Shown piece after piece: positions 7,104 through 12,403 of a DNA stretch of 26,032 bases. The notes beneath the pieces are model-generated. The model worked only from the letters and a program-made list of their open reading frames with translations, had not been told where the DNA came from and searched no databases. Every line of letters starts with the position of its first letter. The stretch's first letter is position 1. Position numbers and translations under genes: made by a program. This DNA comes from a virus: the IMG/VR virus record IMGVR_UViG_3300042301_002920, positions 1-26,032 of that record. One strand, given 5' to 3'.

Positions 7104-7942
7104 TAATACACTGCCACCAGATTCTGAGCCTTCTGAACAAGGCTTCGCCTAAAAGCACTTATATAAGTATAAGCACCGTTAAGCGAAATCACTGCCACCG
7201 AGTTCGTCACCTCCGTCACGCAGCTCCAGGAATCCTGGCAGAGAGTTAGATCTCTGTCGCCCCCTATGTCAGCTTAAACATTCCAGTCCTCTGGATAAAC
7301 ATAGCTTGGCCTTTTGTATCGGTAGCCATCCTCATAGGGTAGAACCGTAGGACAAAGATAAATAACTCTCTAAAATATATTTTAAGTTATCAACGGCCGT
7401 GCATAACAAAATAATTTAGACATAACACCGTTTACCTTTACATACCCGTTTTTGACATCCGTATCCTGGGTGAACTAACAGTAAAGGCTATACCAAAAGA
7501 GGGGCTAGAATCGCCTGTATTGAGCCAGCAGGCCTATGCAAAAACATGGGGAATTCTATGCGGGATGATTCTATCCTTTTTAGGTATGGTATGTGGGCGA
7601 GAAAGGGGGGTAATGTTATTAGAAGGCCGGGGCCGGAGGCCGATGCGAAGTCGTTTTCAGGCACTGGGTACCCCCTCAAAAGTGGAATCTGGGAACGGGA
7701 TTCGGCACAGAAACATAATGAATTATTATGAATCGGAAAATGGTAAAGCCCTGATACATAATACATTACGCAGGGTATGTGACACATGAATAGGAAAACC
7801 TGTGCTGATTGGAAAGAAAAAAGGGAAACGTAAACGATTGATAACAAAGGAATTGCGGGTAGGGTTGCACGTTAGTACGTGAACACAACAACCCCCCTTT
7901 CTTTCCTAACAACCTTAACCCCTAACAATACACCCCATCCAG
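7104..7942. other. Divergent control region, no convincing gene
   Basis: 839 bp between leftward late genes and rightward early genes. Seen: a leftward promoter-like block at 7363-7396; hairpins at 7225-7237 (CCAGG/CCTGG) and 7239-7256 (CAGAGA/TCTCTG); a palindromic ACTTATATAAGT near 7156; GGTGGCAGTG twice on the minus strand (near 7110 and 7193); and the first copy of AACGGCCNTGCA at 7392. A 30-codon open frame on the minus strand ends at 7274 (YEDGYRYKRPSYVYPEDWNV) but has no ATG. An 89-codon plus frame at 7520-7789 lacks a plausible leader and protein-like composition. GC-rich runs near 7620-7640 are unexplained. Confidence 0.5.
7363..7396 (-). promoter_or_regulatory. Candidate promoter for the leftward operon (CCGTTG-N13-TATTTTAGAGAGTTA)
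   Basis: Read on the minus strand: CCGTTG at 7396-7391, 13 bases, TATTTTAGAGAGTTA at 7377-7363. The same elements with the same 13-base spacing precede the integrase at 13834-13867. It would drive the leftward genes starting at 7103 with a leader of about 260 bases. Confidence 0.5.
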
Positions 7943-8269
7943 ATGAAGCTAGAGAAGACCATCTTTTACCTACCTAAAGCGATACGGCTGGCATCCACCC
8001 GCACCCGTATTTCTCGACCTCTGTACCCTACGGAAATCTTCCTTCTTTACGCCATCAAACGACTACCGAATCCATGCACCCAGTCACACCTCCAGAGGTT
8101 CAGCGAAAGCGTGCACAATCCCATTACACTTACCACCATCCATAAAGGCCTTACATACCTTTTAGAGCAGCATCTCATCGATCGTAACATTAGGTCCTAT
8201 TCTCTTTCCCCTCTAGGCAGGGAGTACTTATCATACATTAGGCAGTATCTTATCAATATACGGCTATAG
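7943..8269 (+). CDS. Winged-helix transcriptional regulator
   Basis: A 108-residue basic protein with the helix pattern of a MarR/PadR-type winged helix: LYPTEIFLLYAIKRLP (helix 1), TQSHLQRFSESV (helix 2), ITLTTIHKGLTYLLEQHLI (recognition helix), then the wing IDRNIRSYSLSPLGREYLSYIRQYL. The phrase YSLSPLGREYL is typical of the wing-to-helix turn in these families. It is the first rightward gene after the control region and a likely regulator of the early array. The leader CACCCCATCCAG-ATG has no Shine-Dalgarno. Codon use is Pro/Thr-rich and GC-rich compared with downstream genes. Confidence 0.6.
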   Translation: MKLEKTIFYLPKAIRLASTRTRISRPLYPTEIFLLYAIKRLPNPCTQSHLQRFSESVHNPITLTTIHKGLTYLLEQHLIDRNIRSYSLSPLGREYLSYIRQYLINIRL

Positions 8270-8489
8270 TATGCCCCCGAACTGGGCCCTTTTACCATCC
8301 AATAGATTGCATCATTTTTTTTACAAGACTATTCCGTGGATAACTTTTACACCAGATAACGGCCATGCATACCCCAAAATACAGCTTTAACATTTCTTTA
8401 ACATTTGGCTGGAGCCCTTGGGAGAGTAAGACGACAGCTTGCTAAATCTGTTTAGCACTGGTGTTTTGACACGTTGTTGCAAAAAAATA

Positions 8490-8522
8490 TTTGGTTTCGG
8501 TTATCCGCAAACGTTAGTTTTG
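8490..8522 (+). promoter_or_regulatory. Bacteroidetes-type promoter for the small-gene array
   Basis: TTTG at 8490-8493, exactly 21 bases, then TAGTTTTG at 8515-8522. This fits the published Bacteroidetes sigma consensus TTTG-N19-21-TAnnTTTG. Transcription would begin near 8530, giving a leader of roughly 325 bases before the first ATG at 8855, which includes the folded element and ribozyme below. Confidence 0.55.
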
Positions 8523-8719
8523 TGTCAACAAATCAGGGATACCCCGCTAACCACGGCCTAGTCACTCCCACCGCTCTTTGAATTTATTGCTGCGAAAGTT
8601 TTACATGCGATGCTCTTCACCGGAGCTCTGATGGACAACGGCCCTGCACCTTACACGGATGCAACCCACAAATAGCAATTGCTACCCATCTTACCCCTTA
8701 CATGTAACAACGAGTAACC

Positions 8720-8785
8720 AACCCATCGCCACCAGGTTCCGATTTATCGTCCTGGTGTTTAGCGTAGTCTTGAGGCTAATGGGTT
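8720..8785 (+). ncRNA. Three-way-junction-like leader fold adjoining the ribozyme
   Basis: AACCCAT (8720-8726) pairs with ATGGGTT (8779-8785). Inside are CACCAGG/CCTGGTG (8730-8736 with 8751-8757) and TTAGC/GCTAA (8759-8763 with 8775-8779, sharing one base with the outer stem). The layout, an outer 7-bp stem around two hairpins, resembles the intergenic elements further right, though the sequence differs. It ends where hammerhead stem III begins. Confidence 0.5.
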
Positions 8786-8845
8786 TGATGGTCTGCTAGT
8801 ATGTCGCTAGCACTGATGAGTCCCAGGCAGGACGAAACCATAAAA
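8784..8845 (+). ncRNA. Hammerhead ribozyme, type III
   Basis: All core parts are present. Stem III is ATGGT (8788-8792) with ACCAT (8837-8841), plus TTT/AAA beyond a mismatch. The cleavage triplet GTC ends at 8793. Stem I is TGCTAG (8794-8799) with CTAGCA (8807-8812). The core CTGATGA is at 8813-8819. Stem II is GTCC (8820-8823) with GGAC (8830-8833), loop CAGGCA. The core GAAA is at 8834-8837. Cleavage is predicted between 8793 and 8794. The open end is stem III, hence type III. Loops I (TATGTCG) and II could make the usual tertiary contact. It lies 9 bases before the ATG of the first array gene, and stem III captures the ACCAT of the leader. Confidence 0.88.
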
Positions 8846-8854
8846 CAAAACCAC

Positions 8855-9040
8855 ATGGAAACCAAATTATCTATGGCTATTGCATCACACCTAAGCGATG
8901 CGCAACACGAAATACTTACCGGTGAAATTAAGCTCGCCACTAAGAGGTTAAACTTTGTAAAACTTATAACCTTCAAACATAGTGACCTTAACGAGTATGT
9001 CACCTTCGATTACCTAACACAATTATGGAACCAACTATAA
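8855..9040 (+). CDS. Small hypothetical protein, first gene of the array
   Basis: A 61-residue protein starting METKLSMAIASHLSDAQ. An in-frame ATG at 8801 lies inside the hammerhead stem I loop, so the ATG at 8855, preceded by ACCATAAAACAAAACCAC, is the better start. It is probably helical, with LATKRLNFVKLITF in the middle. No known motif. The leader up to this ATG includes the ribozyme, so its mRNA would carry a processed 5' end. Confidence 0.6.
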   Translation: METKLSMAIASHLSDAQHEILTGEIKLATKRLNFVKLITFKHSDLNEYVTFDYLTQLWNQL

Positions 9041-9051
9041 AAAAGAACCAC

Positions 9052-9225
9052 ATGAAAACTTTTACCTCAATCATCAAATTTTACTTAGCAGGTGCCTTGC
9101 TTAACCCATTCACCATTGCCGGTTTGATTTCCGGTTGCCACGAGTTTACATTCTTTGGCTTTGTGTTATCTGCATTGGCTTGTAGTATTCTCTTCCTAGG
9201 TGGAGGAGTTAAAGCGTTTAAATAA
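9052..9225 (+). CDS. Small membrane protein
   Basis: 57 residues, starting at the ATG after AAAAGAACCAC, which copies the leader ending of its neighbours. An upstream in-frame ATG at 9025 overlaps the previous gene. It has two hydrophobic segments, IIKFYLAGALLNPFTIAGLI and FTFFGFVLSALACSILFLGG, separated by SGCHE, so it is likely a two-helix inner-membrane hairpin. Function unknown. Confidence 0.6.
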   Translation: MKTFTSIIKFYLAGALLNPFTIAGLISGCHEFTFFGFVLSALACSILFLGGGVKAFK

Positions 9226-9226
9226 T

Positions 9227-9244
9227 CCCCCGAGCAGCCCACAA
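9227..9244 (+). promoter_or_regulatory. CCCCCGA motif copy upstream of hammerhead 2
   Basis: CCCCCGAGCAG follows the stop codon of the previous gene by one base and leads into the hammerhead at 9245. It is the same 5' edge that begins the three-way-junction elements downstream, but here GAGCAGC has no downstream partner. Confidence 0.4.
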
Positions 9245-9294
9245 GGTTAACTGATGAGGGTTAAATACCCGAAACGCCTACGGGCGTCTTAACC
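9245..9294 (+). ncRNA. Hammerhead ribozyme, type I
   Basis: Stem I is GGTTAA (9245-9250) with TTAACC (9289-9294). The core CTGATGA is at 9251-9257. Stem II is GGGT/ACCC (9258-9261 with 9267-9270), loop TAAAT. GAAA is at 9271-9274. Stem III is CGCC/GGCG (9275-9278 with 9283-9286), loop TACG. The T at 9287 pairs with A at 9274, and the cleavage triplet GTC ends at 9288. Cleavage between 9288 and 9289 would leave an mRNA starting UUAACCAUAAAAC, 22 bases before the ATG at 9311. Every consensus core base is present; only activity is untested. Confidence 0.92.
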
Positions 9295-9310
9295 ATAAAA
9301 CACCAACACA

Positions 9311-9484
9311 ATGAGTCCAGATTTTGCTTTTAAAATCGCTATTGAAAACGGGTTGCTAAGCGATGACCCGAACGCTGAAAACTATGCCGGTCTTTACATG
9401 TACATGGGCATCCAAAACCCAGGCACAGACAGAGAGCTAATACTATTCAAAAACATTAACACCCGTGATTACCTCAAATTTTAA
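9311..9484 (+). CDS. Small hypothetical protein behind hammerhead 2
   Basis: 57 residues: MSPDFAFKIAIENGLLSDDP, then NAENYAGLYMYMGIQNPGTD, then RELILFKNINTRDYLKF. The start has the array-style leader ACCATAAAACACCAACACA-ATG. The protein is acidic and soluble-looking. The helix-then-YMYMG pattern is reminiscent of small phage proteins that are mostly helical, but I recognise no family. Confidence 0.6.
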   Translation: MSPDFAFKIAIENGLLSDDPNAENYAGLYMYMGIQNPGTDRELILFKNINTRDYLKF

Positions 9485-9497
9485 AACACCACACGCC

Positions 9498-9734
9498 ATG
9501 AATGTAATTATCCTTTATCGTGATGAAATTGCCGAAACGCCAATTTTAGTAAAACACGACACCACTGCCGAAGCAGTTTTTGAATCACTTGCCACCGAGC
9601 TACTAGGCGAAGATGCCGAAGAGGTCGACTTTTTTTGTGACTCTGCCTTAAGCAAGGTAAACTCACTTCTTAGACACCAGGACCTTAGGATTGAATGGTT
9701 CTGCGATATTGATGTAAACACCTATAAAAACTAA
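9498..9734 (+). CDS. Small acidic hypothetical protein
   Basis: 78 residues from the ATG at 9498 (MNVIILYRDEIAETPILVKH). An in-frame ATG at 9465 overlaps the previous gene and lacks the ACACCACACGCC leader. Predicted strand-helix order: VIILYRD, ILVKHDTTAEAVFESLATELLG, DAEEVDFFCD, LRIEWFCDIDVNTY. A compact alpha/beta fold is likely; no function is recognised. Confidence 0.6.
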   Translation: MNVIILYRDEIAETPILVKHDTTAEAVFESLATELLGEDAEEVDFFCDSALSKVNSLLRHQDLRIEWFCDIDVNTYKN

Positions 9735-9738
9735 TCAC

Positions 9739-9924
9739 ATGACTAATGATTTATTTGAAACACTCGAAAACTTACCCTCTGAGGTACAAATCATCTTAAA
9801 GGAATTTAGCGAAATGGAAAACACATACGACAATTGTGTAGCCCTTGTTAACGAGCTAAATCTTGTTGGGTACGGCTGCGACTACGGACTCGATGGTATA
9901 CCCTACGATTTACAACCACTTTAA
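9739..9924 (+). CDS. Small acidic hypothetical protein
   Basis: 61 residues, strongly acidic (MTNDLFETLENLPSEVQIIL, then KEFSEMENTYDNC...), 4 bp after the previous stop with leader AATCAC-ATG. The end (YGCDYGLDGIPYDLQPL) matches the tail of short proteins that I have seen as stand-alone phage products with a CDYGLDG-type end. The function is not known. Its high acidity would fit a DNA mimic, but that is speculation. Confidence 0.6.
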   Translation: MTNDLFETLENLPSEVQIILKEFSEMENTYDNCVALVNELNLVGYGCDYGLDGIPYDLQPL

Positions 9925-9936
9925 AAAATTAACCAC

Positions 9937-10008
9937 ATGAAAAGCACAACCACCGCCATTATCATTGTTATTGTCTTCTTGCTTATTACTCTAGCAGATA
10001 ACATATAA
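9937..10008 (+). CDS. Tiny single-span membrane peptide
   Basis: 23 residues: three threonines after MKS, then AIIIVIVFLLITLA, a single transmembrane helix, and DNI. It has the leader AATTAACCAC-ATG like its neighbours, and the stop is followed at once by an intergenic RNA element. The shared leader is the main reason to accept such a short gene. Confidence 0.45.
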   Translation: MKSTTTAIIIVIVFLLITLADNI

Positions 10009-10011
10009 ATA

Positions 10012-10074
10012 CCCCCGAACTGGGATGGTCGCAAAGCGGTTCGATTCCGCTTCCAGTTCCAATGCAATAATGCA
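10012..10074 (+). ncRNA. Intergenic structured RNA element, copy 1
   Basis: CCCCC then outer stem GAACTGG (10017-10023) with CCAGTTC (10053-10059). The inner hairpin AGCGG-TTCGATT-CCGCT (10035-10051) is identical in form to a tRNA T-arm (5 bp, loop TTCGATT). A trailing 4-bp hairpin TGCA-ATAA-TGCA follows (10063-10074), then GAACCATAAAAC and the next ATG at 10096. The outer stem is 7 bp, as in a tRNA acceptor, but there is no D or anticodon arm. Confidence 0.7.
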
Positions 10075-10095
10075 GAACCATAAAACAAACCAACC

Positions 10096-10299
10096 ATGAA
10101 AAAACTGTTAATTGTATGTATCGCATTTGCGGTATCATGCGCAAGTTCAAAACAACCACCAATACCTACCGAGCAATTGGATTTCCCCCCAGAGTTTGAC
10201 AAGTATACCATTAGCCATGACAGGGCCAACCCTACCTTATTAATGGCAGTTTACGACACGACAACACAGAAGTATATTTTTGAATTTATCGATAACTAA
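10096..10299 (+). CDS. Small lipoprotein
   Basis: 67 residues. MKKLLIVCIAFAVSCASSKQ is a lipoprotein signal with the lipobox VSC, so it is probably lipidated at Cys15. The mature part is about 50 residues, polar (PPEFDKYTISHDRANPTLL). It begins after the leader ACCATAAAACAAACCAACC. An envelope-located accessory protein, for example in superinfection exclusion, is a guess from location and signal only. Confidence 0.65.
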   Translation: MKKLLIVCIAFAVSCASSKQPPIPTEQLDFPPEFDKYTISHDRANPTLLMAVYDTTTQKYIFEFIDN

Positions 10300-10318
10300 A
10301 CCATAAAACAAACCAACC

Positions 10319-10504
10319 ATGAATTTAATCTACTCAACTACAATTGAAGACACCTATAGCGTGTATATTGAATGTGTTTACAAAGATGGGCAGCCTACTA
10401 CCATTTACTATGCAGAATGCGATGGTTGGTCTAGCGGAATGTATGCAATAAAGCCCGCAAATACATACTGCGCTGCCTTAAGGATTTTAGCTAGCTTAAA
10501 ATAA
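10319..10504 (+). CDS. Small hypothetical protein
   Basis: 61 residues. Alternating strands (YSVYIECVYKDGQPTTIYYAE) and then WSSGMYAIKPANTYCAALRIL, which looks like a two- or three-strand sheet with a C-terminal helix. The leader ACCATAAAACAAACCAACC is a perfect copy of the one at the preceding gene, although no RNA element sits in this 19-bp gap. Function unknown. Confidence 0.6.
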   Translation: MNLIYSTTIEDTYSVYIECVYKDGQPTTIYYAECDGWSSGMYAIKPANTYCAALRILASLK

Positions 10505-10505
10505 A

Positions 10506-10572
10506 CCCCCGAGCTGCCGACCTAAGCGGTCACACCGGAGCGATACCGGAGCAGCTCCAATGCGATAACGCA
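10506..10572 (+). ncRNA. Intergenic structured RNA element, copy 2
   Basis: CCCCC, outer stem GAGCTGC (10511-10517) with GCAGCTC (10551-10557), hairpin GACC/GGTC (10519-10522 with 10528-10531), hairpin CCGG-AGCGATA-CCGG (10535-10549), then trailing hairpin TGCG-ATAA-CGCA (10561-10572) and GAACCATAAAAC. Compared with copy 1, two outer-stem pairs are swapped in a compensated way and the trailing hairpin's inner pair changes from A-T to G-C. Confidence 0.72.
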
Positions 10573-10593
10573 GAACCATAAAACCAATTAATC

Positions 10594-10938
10594 ATGTCAA
10601 CCACAATCAACACCACACTTCAAATGCACGTCTTCACTTTAGACAACGCCTTAATCTACCTGAAAGAAAATTTACAAACAGACGCAGACTTCAGCGGTGA
10701 TAATGGCCCTGACTTCCTAGATGATGCAGCCCAAGGGTACGATTCAAATCTTGAATACTACCTCGATAAGTTCTGGAACAAGCACAAGCCAAAGAACGAA
10801 GAGACCCTAAATAACTTCTTTTTAAAGTTCTTCAAGTTCATGCAGAATAGGGACCAGTACTACTCGAATATTGAATTCGAACTTAAGTTTATTGGCGACC
10901 AAATAGTTTTAGCAGTGATGATGGAATGTGAGTGCTAA
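10594..10938 (+). CDS. Acidic hypothetical protein
   Basis: 114 residues, helical and acidic: FTLDNALIYLKENLQTDADF, then DDAAQGYDSNLEYYLDKFWN, and LNNFFLKFFKFMQNRDQYY. No enzyme motif seen. The leader is ACCATAAAACCAATTAATC-ATG after RNA element copy 2. One of the larger genes of the array, it may have a folded all-helical domain. Confidence 0.6.
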   Translation: MSTTINTTLQMHVFTLDNALIYLKENLQTDADFSGDNGPDFLDDAAQGYDSNLEYYLDKFWNKHKPKNEETLNNFFLKFFKFMQNRDQYYSNIEFELKFIGDQIVLAVMMECEC

Positions 10939-10944
10939 ACATTA

Positions 10945-11005
10945 CCCCCGACCTATCGCCCAGGGCGTGCGCTTCGATGCTAAATAGGTCCAATGCCATA
11001 TGGCA
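10945..11005 (+). ncRNA. Intergenic structured RNA element, copy 3
   Basis: CCCCC, outer stem GACCTAT (10950-10956) with ATAGGTC (10984-10990), hairpin CGCC-CAG-GGCG (10957-10967), a weak hairpin GCG/TGC with loop CTTCGA (10969-10980), and trailing hairpin TGCC-ATAT-GGCA (10994-11005), then GAACCATAAAAC. The outer stem differs at several pairs from copies 1 and 2 yet stays fully paired. Confidence 0.7.
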
Positions 11006-11026
11006 GAACCATAAAACACCAACCCT

Positions 11027-11590
11027 ATGAACCAACCAACAATTAAGTGCTCACATTGTGAGCGTGAACTGGATGAAAACGATTTCTGCACTTTTGATAA
11101 GGACGGAAATGATGTCTGTGAATCATGCGAAAGTGACGCATGGAATTACGCCAACTCAGTAATAACAATCCATGGCGAAGACAAAAAAAGCTACCTCTGG
11201 TGCGAGCCCTTCGGATTTAGAGAGCGTGAATACTTCGAAGAGGAGAGCCCCAACGGAGTCGATGGATTTAAGTATGTGCGCACCGATGCATGGCGTGGAT
11301 ATTGGGACGTTGAAATTGCCCACGGGTACACGACCCTTGCTTCTGGATGGGCCACCGGCAGTTACTCCGATGTACCATGGAAGCACGCCTTTAATGACCT
11401 TGTAGATAGGATTCAGGATGGCGAGCTGCAACCACCAGTTGAATTAATCTTTGCCTTCGGCCTTACCTCCAACGTCTTCAGCACATCCACTGATGTAATA
11501 GTGCGGGAATGCGATTTAAAGGCCCTTACAGAGTGGCTAAGCCTTGAGGCTGGTATAACTATCGAAGAACTAGAAAACGCCCTAAAATAA
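11027..11590 (+). CDS. Zinc-ribbon-tipped hypothetical protein
   Basis: 187 residues. Residues 8-35 hold CSHCERELDENDF then VCESCESDAW, two CxxC pairs making a small zinc ribbon. The rest is tryptophan- and aromatic-rich (YLWCEPFGFREREYF, VRTDAWRGYWDVEIAHGY, ASGWATGSYSDVPWKHAF) and ends with a helix (LKALTEWLSLEAGITIEELENAL). It follows element copy 3 with the leader ACCATAAAACACCAACCCT. The largest array gene; possibly nucleic-acid binding through the ribbon, no family named. Confidence 0.65.
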   Translation: MNQPTIKCSHCERELDENDFCTFDKDGNDVCESCESDAWNYANSVITIHGEDKKSYLWCEPFGFREREYFEEESPNGVDGFKYVRTDAWRGYWDVEIAHGYTTLASGWATGSYSDVPWKHAFNDLVDRIQDGELQPPVELIFAFGLTSNVFSTSTDVIVRECDLKALTEWLSLEAGITIEELENALK

Positions 11591-11601
11591 CCCTTAAAAT
11601 A

Positions 11602-11645
11602 CCCCGACCTGGCGGCACGGCCGTGGCCTTCGATGGCAACCAGGT
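11602..11645 (+). ncRNA. Intergenic structured RNA element, copy 4
   Basis: CCCCG, outer stem ACCTGG (11607-11612) with CCAGGT (11640-11645), hairpin CGGC-ACG-GCCG (11613-11623), hairpin GCC-TTCGAT-GGC (11626-11637). It lacks the trailing hairpin of copies 1-3; TACTAATCAA and then ACCATAAAACCT precede the ATG at 11667. The TTCGATG of the last loop is the same as in copy 3. Confidence 0.7.
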
Positions 11646-11666
11646 ACTAATCAAACCATAAAACCT

Positions 11667-11942
11667 ATGAAACCAATTATTGTATCTACACCGAACGCAT
11701 ACGGCTTCGGTCACGACTGGACCCTAGTAGTAAAGGGCCGCAGTTTTTACCTGGGCCAGGATGCAAAATTTTGCCAGCGTGTACTAGGCATGAGAGGTTC
11801 AGAAGTAGCCGAGGCCATCGGTTCCAATGACCTATCAAAAGACACCACACGCAGACGCCTTGCGGCCTTCATCATCCAGAGCCTGGGCCTGGACCAGGAG
11901 CAAATCGAAACCCTGGAACCCTGGGAGCTATGCTGCCAATAA
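11667..11942 (+). CDS. Hypothetical protein
   Basis: 91 residues. MKPIIVSTPNAYGFGHDWTL leads into VVKGRSFYLGQDAKFCQRVLGM, then a helical C-terminal half (RGSEVAEAIGSNDLSKDTTR, RLAAFIIQSLGLDQEQIETL). The pattern FYLGQDAKFCQRVLG followed by paired helices is one I have seen in uncharacterised Bacteroidetes proteins, but I cannot assign a role. Leader AAACCATAAAACCT-ATG. Confidence 0.62.
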   Translation: MKPIIVSTPNAYGFGHDWTLVVKGRSFYLGQDAKFCQRVLGMRGSEVAEAIGSNDLSKDTTRRRLAAFIIQSLGLDQEQIETLEPWELCCQ

Positions 11943-11946
11943 AATA

Positions 11947-11994
11947 CCGAGCTAGTAGGAACGACCGAAACCGGAGCGATGCCGGTACTAGCTC
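11947..11994 (+). ncRNA. Intergenic structured RNA element, copy 5
   Basis: CC, outer stem GAGCTAGTA (11949-11957) with TACTAGCTC (11986-11994), at 9 bp the longest of the family. A short GG-AACGA-CC (11958-11966) and hairpin CCGG-AGCGATG-CCGG (11971-11985) lie inside. The last hairpin is nearly the same as in copy 2. The C-run before the stem is reduced (TACCGA), and CTCATCAAAACACC follows. Confidence 0.7.
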
Positions 11995-12014
11995 CTCATC
12001 AAAACACCAAACAA

Positions 12015-12173
12015 ATGCAACCGCAAGACCCAAACAAAACCCACTTTTATGTAAGCCTGGTGAAGTCTTCACTCCGCTTCATAGCTTGTTACTTTCTTTA
12101 TTGTGAACGCTTCGGACCCGCTGCGCTTTTCCTTGCAGCTGCAGAGCTCCTAGGCATTATCGAAGAAATTTAA
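12015..12173 (+). CDS. Small hypothetical protein
   Basis: 52 residues from the ATG at 12015 (MQPQDPNKTHFYVSLVKSSL). A longer frame from 11979 would start inside RNA element copy 5 and is rejected. The centre (RFIACYFLYCERFGPAALFL, then AAAELLGIIEEI) is hydrophobic and looks like one membrane-associated helical hairpin. It overlaps no neighbour and has the A-rich leader AAAACACCAAACAA. Confidence 0.55.
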   Translation: MQPQDPNKTHFYVSLVKSSLRFIACYFLYCERFGPAALFLAAAELLGIIEEI

Positions 12174-12184
12174 AACCAACCCAT

Positions 12185-12397
12185 ATGACACCACAAACCA
12201 CCCTTGAAGCGTGCGAAATTATCGAAGGCGGATGCGGATACGCTCCGACAGACACCGACATTTTGCAGGCATGGTCCCTACTAATTAGCACGGGCCAAGT
12301 ATGGAAGCTACAACCATTCTATGTACGCAATGCATCCATGCTCATTGACACGGGCGTTATTGACTTGAAGGGCACGATTAATTATGATATTGAATAA
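12185..12397 (+). CDS. DUF7417-like small phage protein
   Basis: 70 residues. The segment TDTDILQAWSLLISTGQVWK, then LQPFYVRNASMLIDTGVI, matches the layout I know from a widespread small phage and plasmid protein family (xxQxLIDTGLxWxLQGxYGRxAxxLIxxGxI), for which no function is established. The N-terminus MTPQTTLEACEIIEGGCGYA fits the family too. It begins 11 bp after the previous gene with leader AAAACCAACCCAT. Confidence 0.68.
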   Translation: MTPQTTLEACEIIEGGCGYAPTDTDILQAWSLLISTGQVWKLQPFYVRNASMLIDTGVIDLKGTINYDIE

Positions 12398-12403
12398 CAC
12401 CCA

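Larger units (their letters stand above)
8270..8854. other. Untranslated region and long 5' leader before the small-gene array
   Basis: 585 bp without a credible gene until the ATG at 8855. In order: the CCCCCGAACTG motif at 8274; a T8 run at 8317-8324 that could end transcription of the regulator; AACGGCCNTGCA copies at 8358 and 8637; a repeated CTTTAACATTT near 8391; a perfect hairpin at 8441-8456 (GCTAAA-TCTG-TTTAGC); a consensus promoter at 8490-8522; a three-way-junction-like fold at 8720-8785; and a hammerhead ribozyme at 8784-8845. Confidence 0.6.

Noticed and set aside
7520-7789. 89-codon open frame in the control region
   Set aside because: No leader like the neighbouring genes, composition not protein-like (RERGVMLLEGRGRRPMRSRF), and a second frame of similar length overlaps it. 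Probably chance.
8801-8854. Upstream ATG for the first array gene
   Set aside because: It lies in the stem I loop of the hammerhead and lacks the common leader; the ATG at 8855 fits the array pattern.
10012-10074. Copy 1 of the RNA element as a true tRNA
   Set aside because: It has a T-arm-like hairpin and 7-bp outer stem but no D-arm or anticodon arm, and sister copies lose the TTCGATT loop.
11156-11431. Frames on both strands inside the zinc-ribbon gene (11156-11431 minus, 11172-11405 plus)
   Set aside because: Shadows of the 187-residue gene at 11027-11590, with no leaders or protein-like character.
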